Assembly (NCBI RefSeq): GCF_947489035.1
Contig: NZ_CANLCI010000016.1
Coordinates: 1-64,000, forward strand
Reading direction: 5' to 3'
From: an uncultured Ferrimonas sp.
Lineage (GTDB): Bacteria > Pseudomonadota > Gammaproteobacteria > Enterobacterales > Shewanellaceae
Length of the DNA stretch: 64,000 nt
This document shows, piece after piece, positions 30,296-40,109 of the stretch (within the stretch, counting starts at the first letter, position 1; each line of letters begins with the position of its first letter). A program made the position numbers and the translations under genes. The notes beneath the pieces were generated by a model, which worked only from the letters and a program-made list of their open reading frames with translations, did not search any database and had not been told where the DNA came from.

Positions 30296-31590
30296 GGCGC
30301 CTCCTGCAGCAGCTTATTGTCGCTGGCTTGTTTCAGCCCTGGCAGCGATTCAAACTGAATCGATTTCACTTTCGGCATCTTGGTTTGCTGCCATTTGGCC
30401 ATGCGCGCTAAAGCCGATTCCACTTGGGCAGACTCTAAGTTGAAGTAGTCTCGCACCCAACCTTGAGCGGTTTTCAGCGCCTGCGCCATCGCCGCTTGAT
30501 CGCCGTGATACAGCGCCAATTGCGCCTGCAGTAACTTGCCGCGCAGATGTTCACGCAGATACCACTCTTGCGCCGGAGCCAACAGCGGTTGCACCTGATC
30601 TTGGCGACGACGAATGGTGATGAAATCTTCCATTAACGCATGCCAGCTGTGCACCAAGTTGGCTTTCCAATCGCTGAGCTCGGTGGACACTTCATTGCTT
30701 TGGGGCGCGGCGGTGACCTCTGGCAACTCAACCCGGTTCAGCGGCAGGGCATCCAGCTCTTGCACCAAGGCTTCCATCGCCATGCCAATGCCATCGCGAT
30801 CCACCCGTGGCAAGCTTTGCACCTTGGCCATGTCGTTTTGCAGCGCTTGGCGTACCGGTTTTAGCTCGGGGCTGGCCAGTAACGCCAAACGGCTGTCGGC
30901 GTCTTGCAGCAGGGTAAGGGCGGTGCTGCTGTCTTGCTCTAGCACCAGCTTACGCTCGGCCATCTGCACCATGTAGCTGGCTTCCGCCAACAACCAATCC
31001 TGTGGTTTGGCGTTGCGGAGCCGCTGTTGCTCGGCAATCACCTGCGCTTTGGCTTCCTGCACACTCGCTTCCACTTGGCCCATTTTGGTGGCGTTGCTTT
31101 GCTGGGTTTGCTGCAGTTGGCCTAAACCGGATTGCACGCGACCGTCCAACTTCGACAGCTGCGAATCCAGGTTGGTTACGGTGCTGGTTAAGGCCGCATT
31201 ATCTTCGCGCTGCAGCTGGCCTTGTTGCCACATCCAGCCGCTGAAGCCCAGCGAGCCTAAGCCGATGATCAACGCCAAGAGCGATACGGTCATGGCGGCA
31301 CCGCCACCCTGTTTTTGCACCGGCGCAGGGGCGGGCTCAGCTGGGGCTGGGCTTGCGGCTTGACTTGGTGCTGCAGGGGGTGGGGTCGAAGAGGGGGTTG
31401 CAGTCGCTTTAGGGGTAGACGCTAAAGTGGCTGCATCAGCAGAAGCGGCGCTGGCCGTCTCTGTCGAAGCGGTCGGCTCGGCGGGGGTTGCAGCGCGTTG
31501 TGGGTTGCGCTTACGTTGCCGCGAAGAACGGCCCTTAGAAGTTGGGCTAGTTTGAGTCGGACGCTTCGGGTCCTTTGGGGTCTGCTCCAT
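30292..31590 (-). CDS. hemX: HemX (putative uroporphyrinogen III C-methyltransferase-annotated membrane protein)
   Basis: A 432-residue protein with a low-complexity cytoplasmic N-terminus (about 100 residues rich in Ala, Pro, Ser and Thr), one transmembrane helix near residues 100-120 (MTVSLLALIIGLGSLGFSGW) and a large coiled-coil/alpha-helical periplasmic part. The methyltransferase label often given to the family is not supported by any SAM-binding motif here. The start at 31590 lies inside hemD, overlapping by 44 bases, an unusually long overlap that couples the two. Its function in heme metabolism is unproven. Confidence 0.92.
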   Translation of the reverse strand: MEQTPKDPKRPTQTSPTSKGRSSRQRKRNPQRAATPAEPTASTETASAASADAATLASTPKATATPSSTPPPAAPSQAASPAPAEPAPAPVQKQGGGAAMTVSLLALIIGLGSLGFSGWMWQQGQLQREDNAALTSTVTNLDSQLSKLDGRVQSGLGQLQQTQQSNATKMGQVEASVQEAKAQVIAEQQRLRNAKPQDWLLAEASYMVQMAERKLVLEQDSSTALTLLQDADSRLALLASPELKPVRQALQNDMAKVQSLPRVDRDGIGMAMEALVQELDALPLNRVELPEVTAAPQSNEVSTELSDWKANLVHSWHALMEDFITIRRRQDQVQPLLAPAQEWYLREHLRGKLLQAQLALYHGDQAAMAQALKTAQGWVRDYFNLESAQVESALARMAKWQQTKMPKVKSIQFESLPGLKQASDNKLLQEAP

Positions 31591-32308
31591 ATAAATCCAG
31601 TGTTCCTATCATGCCAATGATGGCGTCATCTCCAGCACCTTCTGTCACACTGACTCGCCGACAACCGTGTTGTCGCGCCAATGTCGCCAACCGTTGCACC
31701 GGCACCAGCCAGTGTTGTTGACGCAGCCAAGAATGTGCAGTGATCGGCACCTGTTGAAAGAAGTTTTCTAGAATTTCGCCGCTGGTTGCCAGTATGGCGT
31801 TAACCCCATCTTGTTGCCAGCCTTGCAACTGCTGATCCGTAAAAGCGGGATAACACCGACGATATAGCACCCATGAGCAGACATTATGTCCTTGTTGGCG
31901 CAGAGAATCTGCGACTAATGTCCGCCCGCCCTCGCCACGTACAATAACGACATTGCCGTTGGTTATGGCTTGCCATTGCGGCAGCGCTAATACCCCTTCG
32001 CTGGTTTCTGCCCCAGACGCTGGAGTATAAACCGTGGCACCACAAGCGGCTAATGCCGCCGCCGTGGCCGCCCCAACCGCAAAGCAGGGGATCGGTGGCC
32101 AACGTCCTTGCAGCTGCTTATCCGCCAATTGCACCGCGGTTTTAGACACAAAAAACGCCGCGTCAGCGTGCTGCAGCGGCGTGGGGGGATCGCAGGGCAA
32201 AGGCTCAATCACCACCATCGGTGCGATGGTGGTGCCATGGCCCAGCTGCTGCAAACGACTCGCCAGCGCTTCATTGCGGCCGGCGGGTCGGGTCAGTAGC
32301 AGCTGCAT
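31547..32308 (-). CDS. hemD: Uroporphyrinogen-III synthase
   Basis: HemD cyclises hydroxymethylbilane to uroporphyrinogen III. The 253-residue protein shows the weakly conserved two-domain fold. It has an N-terminal LLTRPAGRNEALASRLQQLGH, the central FVSKTAVQ and VIVRGEGGRTLVADSLRQQGH, and a late ILATSGEILENF. Sequence conservation in this family is low, so position directly after hemC is important evidence. Its ATG shares one base with the hemC stop (TAATG). Confidence 0.93.
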   Translation of the reverse strand: MQLLLTRPAGRNEALASRLQQLGHGTTIAPMVVIEPLPCDPPTPLQHADAAFFVSKTAVQLADKQLQGRWPPIPCFAVGAATAAALAACGATVYTPASGAETSEGVLALPQWQAITNGNVVIVRGEGGRTLVADSLRQQGHNVCSWVLYRRCYPAFTDQQLQGWQQDGVNAILATSGEILENFFQQVPITAHSWLRQQHWLVPVQRLATLARQHGCRRVSVTEGAGDDAIIGMIGTLDLYGADPKGPEASDSN

Positions 32309-33240
32309 TAACGGCTACCGTATACCTTTGCTAGGATCTCGGCAGCGCCTTGACCGCGCAGTTTGTCGGCCAGTTGCAAGCCCAGCGCTTCGGCGTCGTC
32401 GGCTTTGCCACGAACGTCGTCGGTTAACACTTTCGACCCATCTGGATCACCCACCAAGCCACGCAGCCACATGTCGTCGCCTTCAATCACGGCGTAAGCC
32501 CCGATTGGCACCTGACAGCCGCCTTCCAGCGCGGTGTTCATGGCACGTTCGGCGACAACGCGATTACGGGTTGGGGTGTGTTCCATCACCTTCAGCAGCT
32601 CAACCAGCTCGGCATCGTCTAAACGACACTCAATGCCCACCGCGCCTTGGCCATTGGCTGGCAGCGATTGCTCCGGTTCAATGAACGACGCAATGCGCTC
32701 GCTCAGCTCCAGTCGCTTCAGACCTGCAGCAGCCAAGATGATGGCGTCGTAATCGCCGTTATCCAGCTTGCCCAAGCGGGTGCCCACGTTGCCGCGCAGA
32801 TCGCGAATCTCCAGATCCGGACGCATGGCACGCAACTGGCACTGACGGCGCAACGACGAAGACCCCACAACCGCACCCTGTGGCAGCGATTCAATGGTGC
32901 TGTAGTGGTTAGACACAAACGCATCACGAGGATCTTCGCGTTCGCAGATCACGGTCAGCCCCAAGCCTTCTGGGAACTCGACCGGAACGTCTTTCATGGA
33001 ATGCACGGCGATATCCGCACGGCCTTCAAGCATGGCCACTTCCAGCTCTTTCACGAACAAGCCTTTGCCACCCACTTTGGCCAGTGGGGTATCCAAAATG
33101 ATGTCGCCTTTGGTGGACATCGGCAGCAGCGTTACGGTTAAACCAGGGTGAGCCTGTTCCAGCTCGGCTTTTACGAATTCAGCTTGCCACAGTGCCAGTG
33201 GGCTTTTACGAGTTGCGATGCGAATTTCTGTACGCGCCAT
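32308..33240 (-). CDS. hemC: Hydroxymethylbilane synthase (porphobilinogen deaminase)
   Basis: HemC polymerises four porphobilinogen units to hydroxymethylbilane using a dipyrromethane cofactor. The cofactor-binding Cys242 is in [12 protein letters not shown], the same position as in E. coli. The N-terminal [18 protein letters not shown] and [21 protein letters not shown] (two blocks) are typical. The length is 310 residues. It is the first gene of hemCDXY and divergent from cyaA, as in enterics. An AGACCG / CGGTCT hairpin lies in its 5' leader (33261-33275). Confidence 0.97.
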   Translation of the reverse strand: MARTEIRIATRKSPLALWQAEFVKAELEQAHPGLTVTLLPMSTKGDIILDTPLAKVGGKGLFVKELEVAMLEGRADIAVHSMKDVPVEFPEGLGLTVICEREDPRDAFVSNHYSTIESLPQGAVVGSSSLRRQCQLRAMRPDLEIRDLRGNVGTRLGKLDNGDYDAIILAAAGLKRLELSERIASFIEPEQSLPANGQGAVGIECRLDDAELVELLKVMEHTPTRNRVVAERAMNTALEGGCQVPIGAYAVIEGDDMWLRGLVGDPDGSKVLTDDVRGKADDAEALGLQLADKLRGQGAAEILAKVYGSR

Positions 33241-33422
33241 TGCGGTAATTCCTTGGCTAAAGACCGAACCGGTCTAGCGATATAATGAGTAGGTCGAGAC
33301 CGCTTATGTTGCCACCGATGTGGATTCGGAAAAAGGTGAAGACACAACACAATAACAAAGGGACTCATGCCTCGGTGCCCAAAGGTCGAGGCAGATCACA
33401 TTTTTCCCTATCGCGACCAAAG

Positions 33423-33438
33423 TGTTAAGCTGATCACA
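33423..33438. promoter_or_regulatory. Putative CRP-cAMP site upstream of cyaA
   Basis: TGTTA (33423-33427), six bases, TCACA (33434-33438), with AA/TT flanks. This matches the TGTGA-N6-TCACA consensus at 9 of 10 core positions. It ends 27 bases before the cyaA start, where CRP could repress cyaA as known in E. coli, or it may act on divergent hemC. Confidence 0.65.
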
Positions 33439-33465
33439 CTTTTGCTGTTTTGAGATCTGCCGTTT

Positions 33466-35781
33466 TTGTCCGATCACGCCACCGACATCGCCCTCAGCGC
33501 CAAACTGAACGCCAGCCGCCTGCGTTGTACGCTGGCGCAGCTCGGCCCAGAAAAAGCAGCCCTGCTGAGTTGGCTGCCGTGGTTGCTGCACAGCAATCAA
33601 CCGGGCCAACCCGGATTTGTCTATGGCGCCCCCTTTGGCTTTGTGAAGCCGCCGCTGACCACCGCCACTCAGCCCTGCATCGGCGCCGAAACCGGCCCAT
33701 TATTGGGGCTCTACACCATGGGCAGCAGCGGCAGCGTCGGGCAAAACCCCGAATCCGACTTTGATTGCTGGCTGGTGTACCCCGATGGCTTTAACGAACC
33801 CACCCTGCAAGCGCTCGAACGCAAGTGCCAACGCCTCAGTGAGTTTTATCTAGAGCATGGCATCGAACTGCACCTGTTCCTGCTCAGCCCCGATTGGCTC
33901 AGTTGTGGCCAGCGCGGCAAATTCAGCAAAGAACACAGCGGCAGCGCCCAATCGTGGTTGTTGCTGGAAGAGTGCTACCGCAGCCAGATCCACCTGGCCG
34001 GTAAACCGTTAGCTTGGTGGCCCCACGCGCCGCAGGATCACCCCGAACTGCTGAGCCTAGGTGAATTGCGCCACCTGCCCGCGGCGGAGATCTTTGGTGG
34101 GGTGTTGTGGCATCTGTTTAAAGGCTTGGATCGGCCCCACAAGGCGCTGCTGAAAATCCTGCTGCTGGAAAGCTACGTGGCCGACTACCCGGATCTGCGC
34201 ATTCTGCGTGACGAGATGTGGGTGCGGCTGAAAGCCGGCCAAGCGCTGCCCGAGCTTGATCATTACCGCATGATGTATCAGCGGATCGAAGCCTACCTGC
34301 TGCGATTGGGCGACAAACGGCGGCTGACACTAGTGCAGCGCTGTTTTTACCTTAAATGCGGCTTAGCCCTAAGCGATCCACTAAGCCAGCAAGATTGGCG
34401 TTACGCTTACCTGCGCGACTGCACCAGCCAATGGCGCTATACCCGCCAACTGTTGCAGCACTTGGATCACGCCCGCCACTGGCATGCGGGCCAATTGCAT
34501 TGGTTCAACGAACGCTTGGATCACTCCATGCTGGCCAGCTATCAACGCTTGGCACACATGGCCAACCACCTGAGCTTGCCCAAGCAACTGCGGCTGGAAG
34601 AGTTAACCGTACTGACCCGCAAGTTAGCGGCGCAGTTTGAATCCAACCCCAATAAGATCCCTAAGCTGAATCGCCTTTGGAGTGACGATCTGCGCGAACC
34701 GTCGCTGACGTTGGTGGCGGTGCAAACCAACCCCGAACTCGCCCCAGGCTGGTATCTGTATCGCCAACCGCCCCAAGGTCAACAGCTGTTCGGCGAAAGC
34801 CCGTTGTATCAAAACCCCAGCCGCCTTAACTGCGTGTTGTGGGCCGCCGCCAATGGCCTGATCGGCCCCGATTGCCAGATCAGCTGCCACAAAGACAACC
34901 AATTTTGGTTCAGCAAACGCTTAAGCGACATCGGCCAGCGGTTAGCGCAGCTGCAGCCCTCGGTCGAAACCCGCTTTACCGATCTGGGCCAACCGTGGCA
35001 TTACCGCAGCGCCGTGGTGGTGGCCAACTTGGATCTGGATCCAACCAAGCTGCACCCACAGGCCAGTCAGTGGCGTCACCATCGTCATCGCAATCCGCTG
35101 TCGTTGGGGCAACCGGCCAAATCGATGGTGGGGGATCTGCACCTGATCACCTACAACAGCTGGGGCGAGCGCCACTGCTTCAGTTATCGTGGTGACGAAG
35201 CGCCGCTGCAGCTGCTTAACCAGCTGTTCAGTGGCATCAGCCACAACCTGAATGTTGAGGTGATCTGCTGCGCTAAGCACCAGTGCCGCAACATCAAAAC
35301 CGCCCTTACGGAGCTGATCCGCACCGCCCAAATTCAGCGGCAACTGCCAACCGAGTCCCCATGGTTTATTGATATTGGCGCCGATCGCTACGGCATTGTG
35401 GTGGCCAAACGGCAACTGCGCTGGCACCGCTTTGATGAGGCACCGCAACTGCTTAAATCGTTGCAGCGGCGCCAAATCAGCGAACAGACCGTGCCCAGCG
35501 CCATTCGCGCCCACGCTCGCAGTGGCTTGTTGCAGGTGTTTGTAGAGGAGAACAGCGAACAGGTGCTGCTGCATCTGCTGGATGGCGACAATCAGCTGCA
35601 ATCGAAACCGATCGCCAAAGGGGAGTTAAACAGCGCCATTGATGCGCTCAGTGTGCAGTTCAGTACCCCAATGCGGGCCAATGAACACAATCCGGGGCGA
35701 CCGGGTTTTGATCTGCCGCAGTTCTATCGGCTGCGCCAAGATGAACAGCGCCACTGGCAAGTGACGCCATTAGAGCGTTAA
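33466..35781 (+). CDS. cyaA: Class I adenylate cyclase
   Basis: CyaA makes cAMP from ATP in the cytoplasm. The 771-residue protein is somewhat shorter than E. coli CyaA (848). The N-terminal catalytic part includes GLYTMGSSGSVGQNPESDFDCW, with the nucleotidyltransferase-like GS and DxD residues. A regulatory C-terminal half follows. The start is TTG at 33466; E. coli cyaA also uses TTG, which limits expression. A CRP-like site lies just upstream. The gene is divergent from hemC and convergent with cyaY, as in E. coli order hemC/cyaA/cyaY. A perfect 20-base palindrome spans its stop codon. Confidence 0.95.
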   Translation: MSDHATDIALSAKLNASRLRCTLAQLGPEKAALLSWLPWLLHSNQPGQPGFVYGAPFGFVKPPLTTATQPCIGAETGPLLGLYTMGSSGSVGQNPESDFDCWLVYPDGFNEPTLQALERKCQRLSEFYLEHGIELHLFLLSPDWLSCGQRGKFSKEHSGSAQSWLLLEECYRSQIHLAGKPLAWWPHAPQDHPELLSLGELRHLPAAEIFGGVLWHLFKGLDRPHKALLKILLLESYVADYPDLRILRDEMWVRLKAGQALPELDHYRMMYQRIEAYLLRLGDKRRLTLVQRCFYLKCGLALSDPLSQQDWRYAYLRDCTSQWRYTRQLLQHLDHARHWHAGQLHWFNERLDHSMLASYQRLAHMANHLSLPKQLRLEELTVLTRKLAAQFESNPNKIPKLNRLWSDDLREPSLTLVAVQTNPELAPGWYLYRQPPQGQQLFGESPLYQNPSRLNCVLWAAANGLIGPDCQISCHKDNQFWFSKRLSDIGQRLAQLQPSVETRFTDLGQPWHYRSAVVVANLDLDPTKLHPQASQWRHHRHRNPLSLGQPAKSMVGDLHLITYNSWGERHCFSYRGDEAPLQLLNQLFSGISHNLNVEVICCAKHQCRNIKTALTELIRTAQIQRQLPTESPWFIDIGADRYGIVVAKRQLRWHRFDEAPQLLKSLQRRQISEQTVPSAIRAHARSGLLQVFVEENSEQVLLHLLDGDNQLQSKPIAKGELNSAIDALSVQFSTPMRANEHNPGRPGFDLPQFYRLRQDEQRHWQVTPLER

Positions 35782-35796
35782 GCCGCGCGGCTTAAC
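35777..35796. terminator. Perfect palindrome at the cyaA stop
   Basis: GTTAAGCCGCGCGGCTTAAC is a perfect 20-base palindrome that includes the cyaA TAA stop (35779-35781), in the 23-base gap to the convergent cyaY. It can form the same stem on both transcripts. It lacks a U-tract, so termination would be weak or Rho-assisted. Confidence 0.55.
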
Positions 35797-35804
35797 CACA
35801 GCAA

Positions 35805-36125
35805 TCAGCTGAAGTCGATGATCTCGCCACCTTGCTGCTGTACCGCTTCATTGAGCAGAGCGTACAGTTCAACGCCGTTGCGCTTATCGAACCAGCGTTC
35901 ACCATCAAAACCAAAGTGGTGACCGTTCTGCTTGGTCGCCACCCAGATCTCGCTCAGCGCTTCTTGCTTGTTCACCACAATATGGCTGCCGTCCACACAC
36001 TCCAAGTCCACTACGTTGCCCGCTTGCTCGTAATCCAGCTCCAACTCACCGTCGTCAATGCGCTCGGTGATTTGGGTCAAAATCGCGTCCGCCAGTTGGT
36101 GATAACGGCTGCTGTCCATCGACAT
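35805..36125 (-). CDS. cyaY: Frataxin homologue CyaY
   Basis: A 106-residue bacterial frataxin that binds iron and modulates IscS-driven Fe-S cluster assembly. The acidic N-terminal helix (ILTQITERIDDGELELDYEQ) and the beta-sheet with NVVDLECVDGSHIVVNKQ, EIWVATKQNGHHF and DKRNGVEL match the family throughout. The start at 36125 follows GAGAGCGAATAT; an in-frame ATG at 36119 is the alternative. It faces cyaA convergently. Confidence 0.96.
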   Translation of the reverse strand: MSMDSSRYHQLADAILTQITERIDDGELELDYEQAGNVVDLECVDGSHIVVNKQEALSEIWVATKQNGHHFGFDGERWFDKRNGVELYALLNEAVQQQGGEIIDFS

Positions 36126-36256
36126 ATATTCGCTCTCTTTTTCAGTGCATTCCTAACGAAGTCAGGCAAGTATAACCAATGCACGATGGCGATAGCGACA
36201 ACCGCCCCACCATTGCTATGATAGTCCGATTAGTCTTCACCTTCAGAGCCAAACCC

Positions 36257-36403
36257 ATGCGTCGATTTTCTCTGTTACTTCTGACCGCCCTGCTGTTAGG
36301 CGGCTGCGGTCAAACCGGAGCCCTGTATCTGCCAGAGCCAGCGGCAGATAACCAAGCGCCTGCAGTAACGCCCGCACCTACGGCGACCGAGCAAACCAAT
36401 TAG
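36257..36403 (+). CDS. lptM: LPS translocon maturation lipoprotein LptM (YifL)
   Basis: A 48-residue lipoprotein with a lipobox LLGGCG (Cys17). Right after the cysteine is the family's short conserved motif, here GQTGALYLPE, followed by a Pro/Ala-rich tail. LptM mimics LPS binding to help DsbA-dependent maturation of LptD in the outer membrane. Start MRRFSLLLL at 36257 gives a normal lipoprotein signal; the longer frame from 36179 would hide it. Its position after cyaY and before lysA/dapF matches the known locus. Confidence 0.9.
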   Translation: MRRFSLLLLTALLLGGCGQTGALYLPEPAADNQAPAVTPAPTATEQTN

Positions 36404-36436
36404 TCTCGGCTGCGCCCCTGCGAATAAGGACATACG

Positions 36437-37681
36437 TTGGATCACTTCAATTATCAGCAACAGCAGTTACACGCCGAGCAGGTGCCGTTAGCGCAGATCG
36501 CCGCTGACTTTGGCACCCCCTGTTACGTCTACTCGCGCGCCACCATTGAACGCCACTATCGCGCCTTTACCAACGCCCTTGCCGGTCAGCCCCATCTGAT
36601 CTGCTACGCCGTTAAAGCCAACAGCAACTTAGCGGTACTGAATGTACTGGCACGGCTTGGCAGTGGCTTCGACATTGTCTCTGGCGGTGAACTGGCGCGG
36701 GTGCTGCAAGCCGGTGGCGAGCCCAGCAAAGTGGTGTTTTCCGGCGTAGGCAAAACCCGCGAAGAGATCCGTACTGCGCTGCAATTGGGGATCCACTGTT
36801 TTAACGTTGAATCGGAACCAGAGCTGGAGCGGATCAACGCCGTGGCCGCCGAGCTGCAACTGCAGGCGCCCATTTCGTTGCGGGTGAACCCCGATGTGGA
36901 CGCCCAAACTCACCCCTACATCTCCACTGGCTTAAAACAGAATAAGTTTGGCATTCCAATGGCGCGCGCCGCCGCCGTGTATCAACACGCGCAGCAACTG
37001 CCGCACCTCACCATCATCGGCGCCGATTGCCACATCGGCAGCCAGCTCACCAGCTTAGAGCCCTTTATTGATGCCTTAGATCGGCTGTTGGCCTTGGTCG
37101 ATCAGTTAGCGCAGATGGGCATCACCCTACGCCATATCGACGTGGGTGGTGGCCTGGGGGTTAACTACCACGGCGAACAACCGCCACTGCCCGCCGATTA
37201 CGCCGTGGCACTCAAGCAGCGCCTGCAGGGGCGACAGCTCACCTTGGTGATGGAGCCCGGCCGCGCCATTATGGCCAACGCCGGCGTGATGCTCACCAAG
37301 GTGGAATACCTTAAGCACGGTGACGAACGCGACTTCGCCATTGTGGATGCCGCCATGAACGATCTGCTGCGGCCAGCACTGTACAGCGCCTACCAACAGA
37401 TCGTGCCGGTGCAGCCGCGAGACGGCGCCAGCAAAGCCTACGATGTGGTTGGGCCGATATGCGAAACCGGTGATTTTATTGGTAAAGATCGCCAACTGAC
37501 GCTGCAACCCAACGACCTATTGGCGGTACGCAGCAGCGGCGCATACGGCTTTGCAATGGCCTCGAATTACAACAGCCGCCCGCGCGTGGCTGAGGTAATG
37601 GTGGACGGTCAGCAGACATTTTTAATTCGCCAACGTGAGACGCTAGAACAACTGTGGCAAGGCGAAGCGCTTCTGCCGTAA
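36437..37681 (+). CDS. lysA: Diaminopimelate decarboxylase
   Basis: LysA converts meso-diaminopimelate to lysine using PLP. In this 414-residue protein the PLP lysine is Lys60 in [16 protein letters not shown], the glycine-rich [18 protein letters not shown] and the dimer-interface cysteine motif PICETGDF are all present. The start is TTG at 36437 after AATAAGGACA. It lies between lptM and dapF, joining the last two steps of lysine synthesis in one operon, an arrangement seen in Shewanella, Vibrio and Pseudomonas but not in E. coli. Confidence 0.96.
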   Translation: MDHFNYQQQQLHAEQVPLAQIAADFGTPCYVYSRATIERHYRAFTNALAGQPHLICYAVKANSNLAVLNVLARLGSGFDIVSGGELARVLQAGGEPSKVVFSGVGKTREEIRTALQLGIHCFNVESEPELERINAVAAELQLQAPISLRVNPDVDAQTHPYISTGLKQNKFGIPMARAAAVYQHAQQLPHLTIIGADCHIGSQLTSLEPFIDALDRLLALVDQLAQMGITLRHIDVGGGLGVNYHGEQPPLPADYAVALKQRLQGRQLTLVMEPGRAIMANAGVMLTKVEYLKHGDERDFAIVDAAMNDLLRPALYSAYQQIVPVQPRDGASKAYDVVGPICETGDFIGKDRQLTLQPNDLLAVRSSGAYGFAMASNYNSRPRVAEVMVDGQQTFLIRQRETLEQLWQGEALLP

Positions 37682-37715
37682 ACTAGCGTCAACACTGAAA
37701 AGTAAGGCAATAATT

Positions 37716-38543
37716 TTGATACAGTTTTCAAAAATGCATGGGCTCGGCAACGACTTCATGGTGATTGATGGGGTCACACAGAACCTCTATCTGTCTCCTG
37801 GCGCAATCCGTCGTTTGGCCGATCGTCACCTCGGCATTGGTTTCGACCAGCTGCTGATGGTCGAGCCGCCTTACGATCCGGAACTCGATTTTCATTACCG
37901 CATCTACAACGCCGATGGCAGCGAAGTAGAACAGTGCGGTAACGGTGCCCGCTGTTTCGCCCGCTTTGTCAAACAGAAAGGGCTGATCCACCACGACACC
38001 ATTAAGGTCTCCACCCAAGGGGGCAACCTCACCCTCAAATTGGAAGAGAACGACCGCGTCACCGTTAACATGGGGGTGCCGAATTTCGAACCCGCCTCGC
38101 TGCCGTTTCGCGCCAATAAGGTTGAAAAAACCTACCTGCTGCAAGCCGACAAACAAGCGGTGCTGGCCGGCGCCGTTTCCGTGGGTAACCCCCACTGCCT
38201 GATCCAAGTCGACGACATCGACACCGCCCCCGTCGCCACTTTGGGGCCCTTGCTCGAGAAACACGAACGCTTTAGCAAAGGGGTAAACGTGGGCTTTATG
38301 CAGGTGCTCAGCCGCGATCACATCAAGCTGCGCGTATTTGAACGGGGCGTGGGTGAAACCCGCGCCTGTGGCACTGGCGCGTGCGCCGCGGCCGTTATTG
38401 GCCAACATCAGGGGTTGTTGAGCGATCGCGTTAAAGTGGATCTGCCCGGCGGCAGCTTGCTGATCCGCTGGCAAGGCGAAGGTCAACCGGTGCACATGAC
38501 CGGCCCCGCCACCCACGTTTACGACGGTCAGATCCAGATATGA
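37716..38543 (+). CDS. dapF: Diaminopimelate epimerase
   Basis: DapF interconverts LL- and meso-diaminopimelate, for lysine and peptidoglycan. The 275-residue protein has both catalytic cysteines: Cys74 in [10 protein letters not shown] and Cys218 in TRACGTGAC. The start is TTG at 37716; translation gives [18 protein letters not shown], aligning exactly with the family N-terminus, and AAGTAAGGCA precedes it. It is the third TTG start in this gene run. Its stop overlaps the DUF484 start (ATGA). Confidence 0.97.
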   Translation: MIQFSKMHGLGNDFMVIDGVTQNLYLSPGAIRRLADRHLGIGFDQLLMVEPPYDPELDFHYRIYNADGSEVEQCGNGARCFARFVKQKGLIHHDTIKVSTQGGNLTLKLEENDRVTVNMGVPNFEPASLPFRANKVEKTYLLQADKQAVLAGAVSVGNPHCLIQVDDIDTAPVATLGPLLEKHERFSKGVNVGFMQVLSRDHIKLRVFERGVGETRACGTGACAAAVIGQHQGLLSDRVKVDLPGGSLLIRWQGEGQPVHMTGPATHVYDGQIQI

Positions 38544-39193
38544 GCCAACAATCCCCAGCCGAGCCAAGCATGACCGATCCCCTGCAAGTGCAGCAGTATC
38601 TGCTCGATCATCCCGATTTTTTTAACCAGTTTCCGCACACCCTCACGGCGCTGCGGTTGCCCCATAACGAACGCGGCGCGGTGTCGTTGGTGGAACGCCA
38701 ACAACAGCTGTTGCGCCAACGCGTGGGTGAACTGGAAGAGGAGATCACCGCCTTGCTGTCGATGGCTCGTCGCAATGAAGAGATCCATCGTTTCTTCAGC
38801 GATCTGCTGTTTGAACTGCTGGCCATCGACAATATGGAGCAGATGATCACCACCTTGGCGGCTAAGCTCAAGCAGCAGTTTCGCTTTGCCAGCGTGCAGC
38901 TGTTTCAGCGCCAAGCCGAGGCGCAGTTCACCCCCAGCAGCATCGACACCATCCTTAAGCAGCGGCTGGACAGCCGTGGCTACTACCTTGGGCGCCTGCC
39001 AGCGCAAGAGGCCAGCATCTTGGTGGGCATAGAAACCGGCTCGGTGGCGTTGATTGGCCTTGGCGATCCCAAGCAATGGCACGGCGTGTTAGCCATCGCA
39101 TCACAGGATCCCAGCCATTTTTCCCCGGAAATGGGCACCATGCTGATCGACAATCTGCAGCAGTTGCTGCGCCACCGTTTGCAGCATGGATAG
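38540..39193 (+). CDS. DUF484 family protein
   Basis: A 217-residue GAF-like protein always found between dapF and xerC in gammaproteobacteria. The N-terminal [19 protein letters not shown] block and the following [24 protein letters not shown] are the DUF484 hallmarks. A coiled-coil and a GAF-like domain follow. The molecular function is unknown. It overlaps dapF by four bases and xerC by eight, so it is coupled to both. Confidence 0.94.
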   Translation: MSQQSPAEPSMTDPLQVQQYLLDHPDFFNQFPHTLTALRLPHNERGAVSLVERQQQLLRQRVGELEEEITALLSMARRNEEIHRFFSDLLFELLAIDNMEQMITTLAAKLKQQFRFASVQLFQRQAEAQFTPSSIDTILKQRLDSRGYYLGRLPAQEASILVGIETGSVALIGLGDPKQWHGVLAIASQDPSHFSPEMGTMLIDNLQQLLRHRLQHG

Positions 39194-40082
39194 CGCCATC
39201 ACGCCGTTTCTGGCCTATCTGCGCCATGAACGGCAACTGTCGCCACACACCCTGCGCAACTACCAACGTGAGCTACAGCGGCTGTTGCCGTTGCTGCAAC
39301 AGCAGGGCATCAATCGGTGGCAGCAACTGCAGCCCAACCATTGCCAAACGGCGCTGGCGCAGTTGCACCGCCAAGGGCAATCGCCGCGCTCGCTGGCACT
39401 GAGTTTGTCCGCCCTGCGGCAACTGGTGGCCTATCTGCAACGTCAAAACCTGCTGCAGCACGATCCTTGCTACGACGTGCGCGCCCCCAAACAAGGGCGA
39501 CCGTTGCCAAAGAACCTCGATGCGGATCAGATCACTCATCTACTGGAACTCAGCAGCGACGACCCACTGGCCGTGCGCGATCGGGCGATGATGGAGCTGT
39601 TTTACTCCTCCGGCTTACGCTTAGATGAACTGGTGGGGTTGGATCTACCTCGGCTGGATCTGGTCGCGAAGCAGGTGCGGGTGTTGGGCAAAGGCAACAA
39701 AGAACGGCTGCTGCCCGTCGGCACCGAAGCCTGCCGCTGGCTTAGCCGTTATCTGCAATTACGGCCACAGTTTGCCAATGCCGCCAGCGAAACGGCGCTG
39801 TTTTTATCCCAGCGGGGACGGCGTATTAGCCACCGCAATGTGCAAGCCAGATTAAGCCAATGGGGGCAGCAACAGGGGCTAAGCGCCCGCGTGCATCCGC
39901 ACAAATTACGCCACAGCTTTGCTACCCACATGCTGGAAGCCAGTGGCGATCTGCGCGCGGTGCAAGAACTGCTGGGCCACGCCGATCTGTCCACCACCCA
40001 GATCTACACCCATCTGGATTTTCAACATCTGGCCGCGGTGTACGATCAAGCCCACCCGCGCGCCAAAAAAAGCAAAGATTAG
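39186..40082 (+). CDS. xerC: Site-specific tyrosine recombinase XerC
   Basis: With XerD, XerC resolves chromosome dimers at dif. The 298-residue protein has an N-terminal SAM-like core-binding domain and a C-terminal catalytic domain. The full residue set is visible: Arg145, Lys169, His239, Arg242, His265 and nucleophile Tyr274 in TTQIYTHLDF. The HPHKLRHSFATHML block is typical. The gene order dapF-DUF484-xerC-yigB-uvrD marks it as the chromosomal XerC, not a phage integrase. Confidence 0.97.
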   Translation: MDSAITPFLAYLRHERQLSPHTLRNYQRELQRLLPLLQQQGINRWQQLQPNHCQTALAQLHRQGQSPRSLALSLSALRQLVAYLQRQNLLQHDPCYDVRAPKQGRPLPKNLDADQITHLLELSSDDPLAVRDRAMMELFYSSGLRLDELVGLDLPRLDLVAKQVRVLGKGNKERLLPVGTEACRWLSRYLQLRPQFANAASETALFLSQRGRRISHRNVQARLSQWGQQQGLSARVHPHKLRHSFATHMLEASGDLRAVQELLGHADLSTTQIYTHLDFQHLAAVYDQAHPRAKKSKD

Positions 40083-40109
40083 TCGGCACTCACGCCGCTC
40101 TCGCCCCCA

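Noticed and set aside
37728..38567. 279-codon minus-strand frame opposite dapF
   Set aside because: dapF has clear catalytic cysteines and family-wide similarity; the opposite frame is its shadow.
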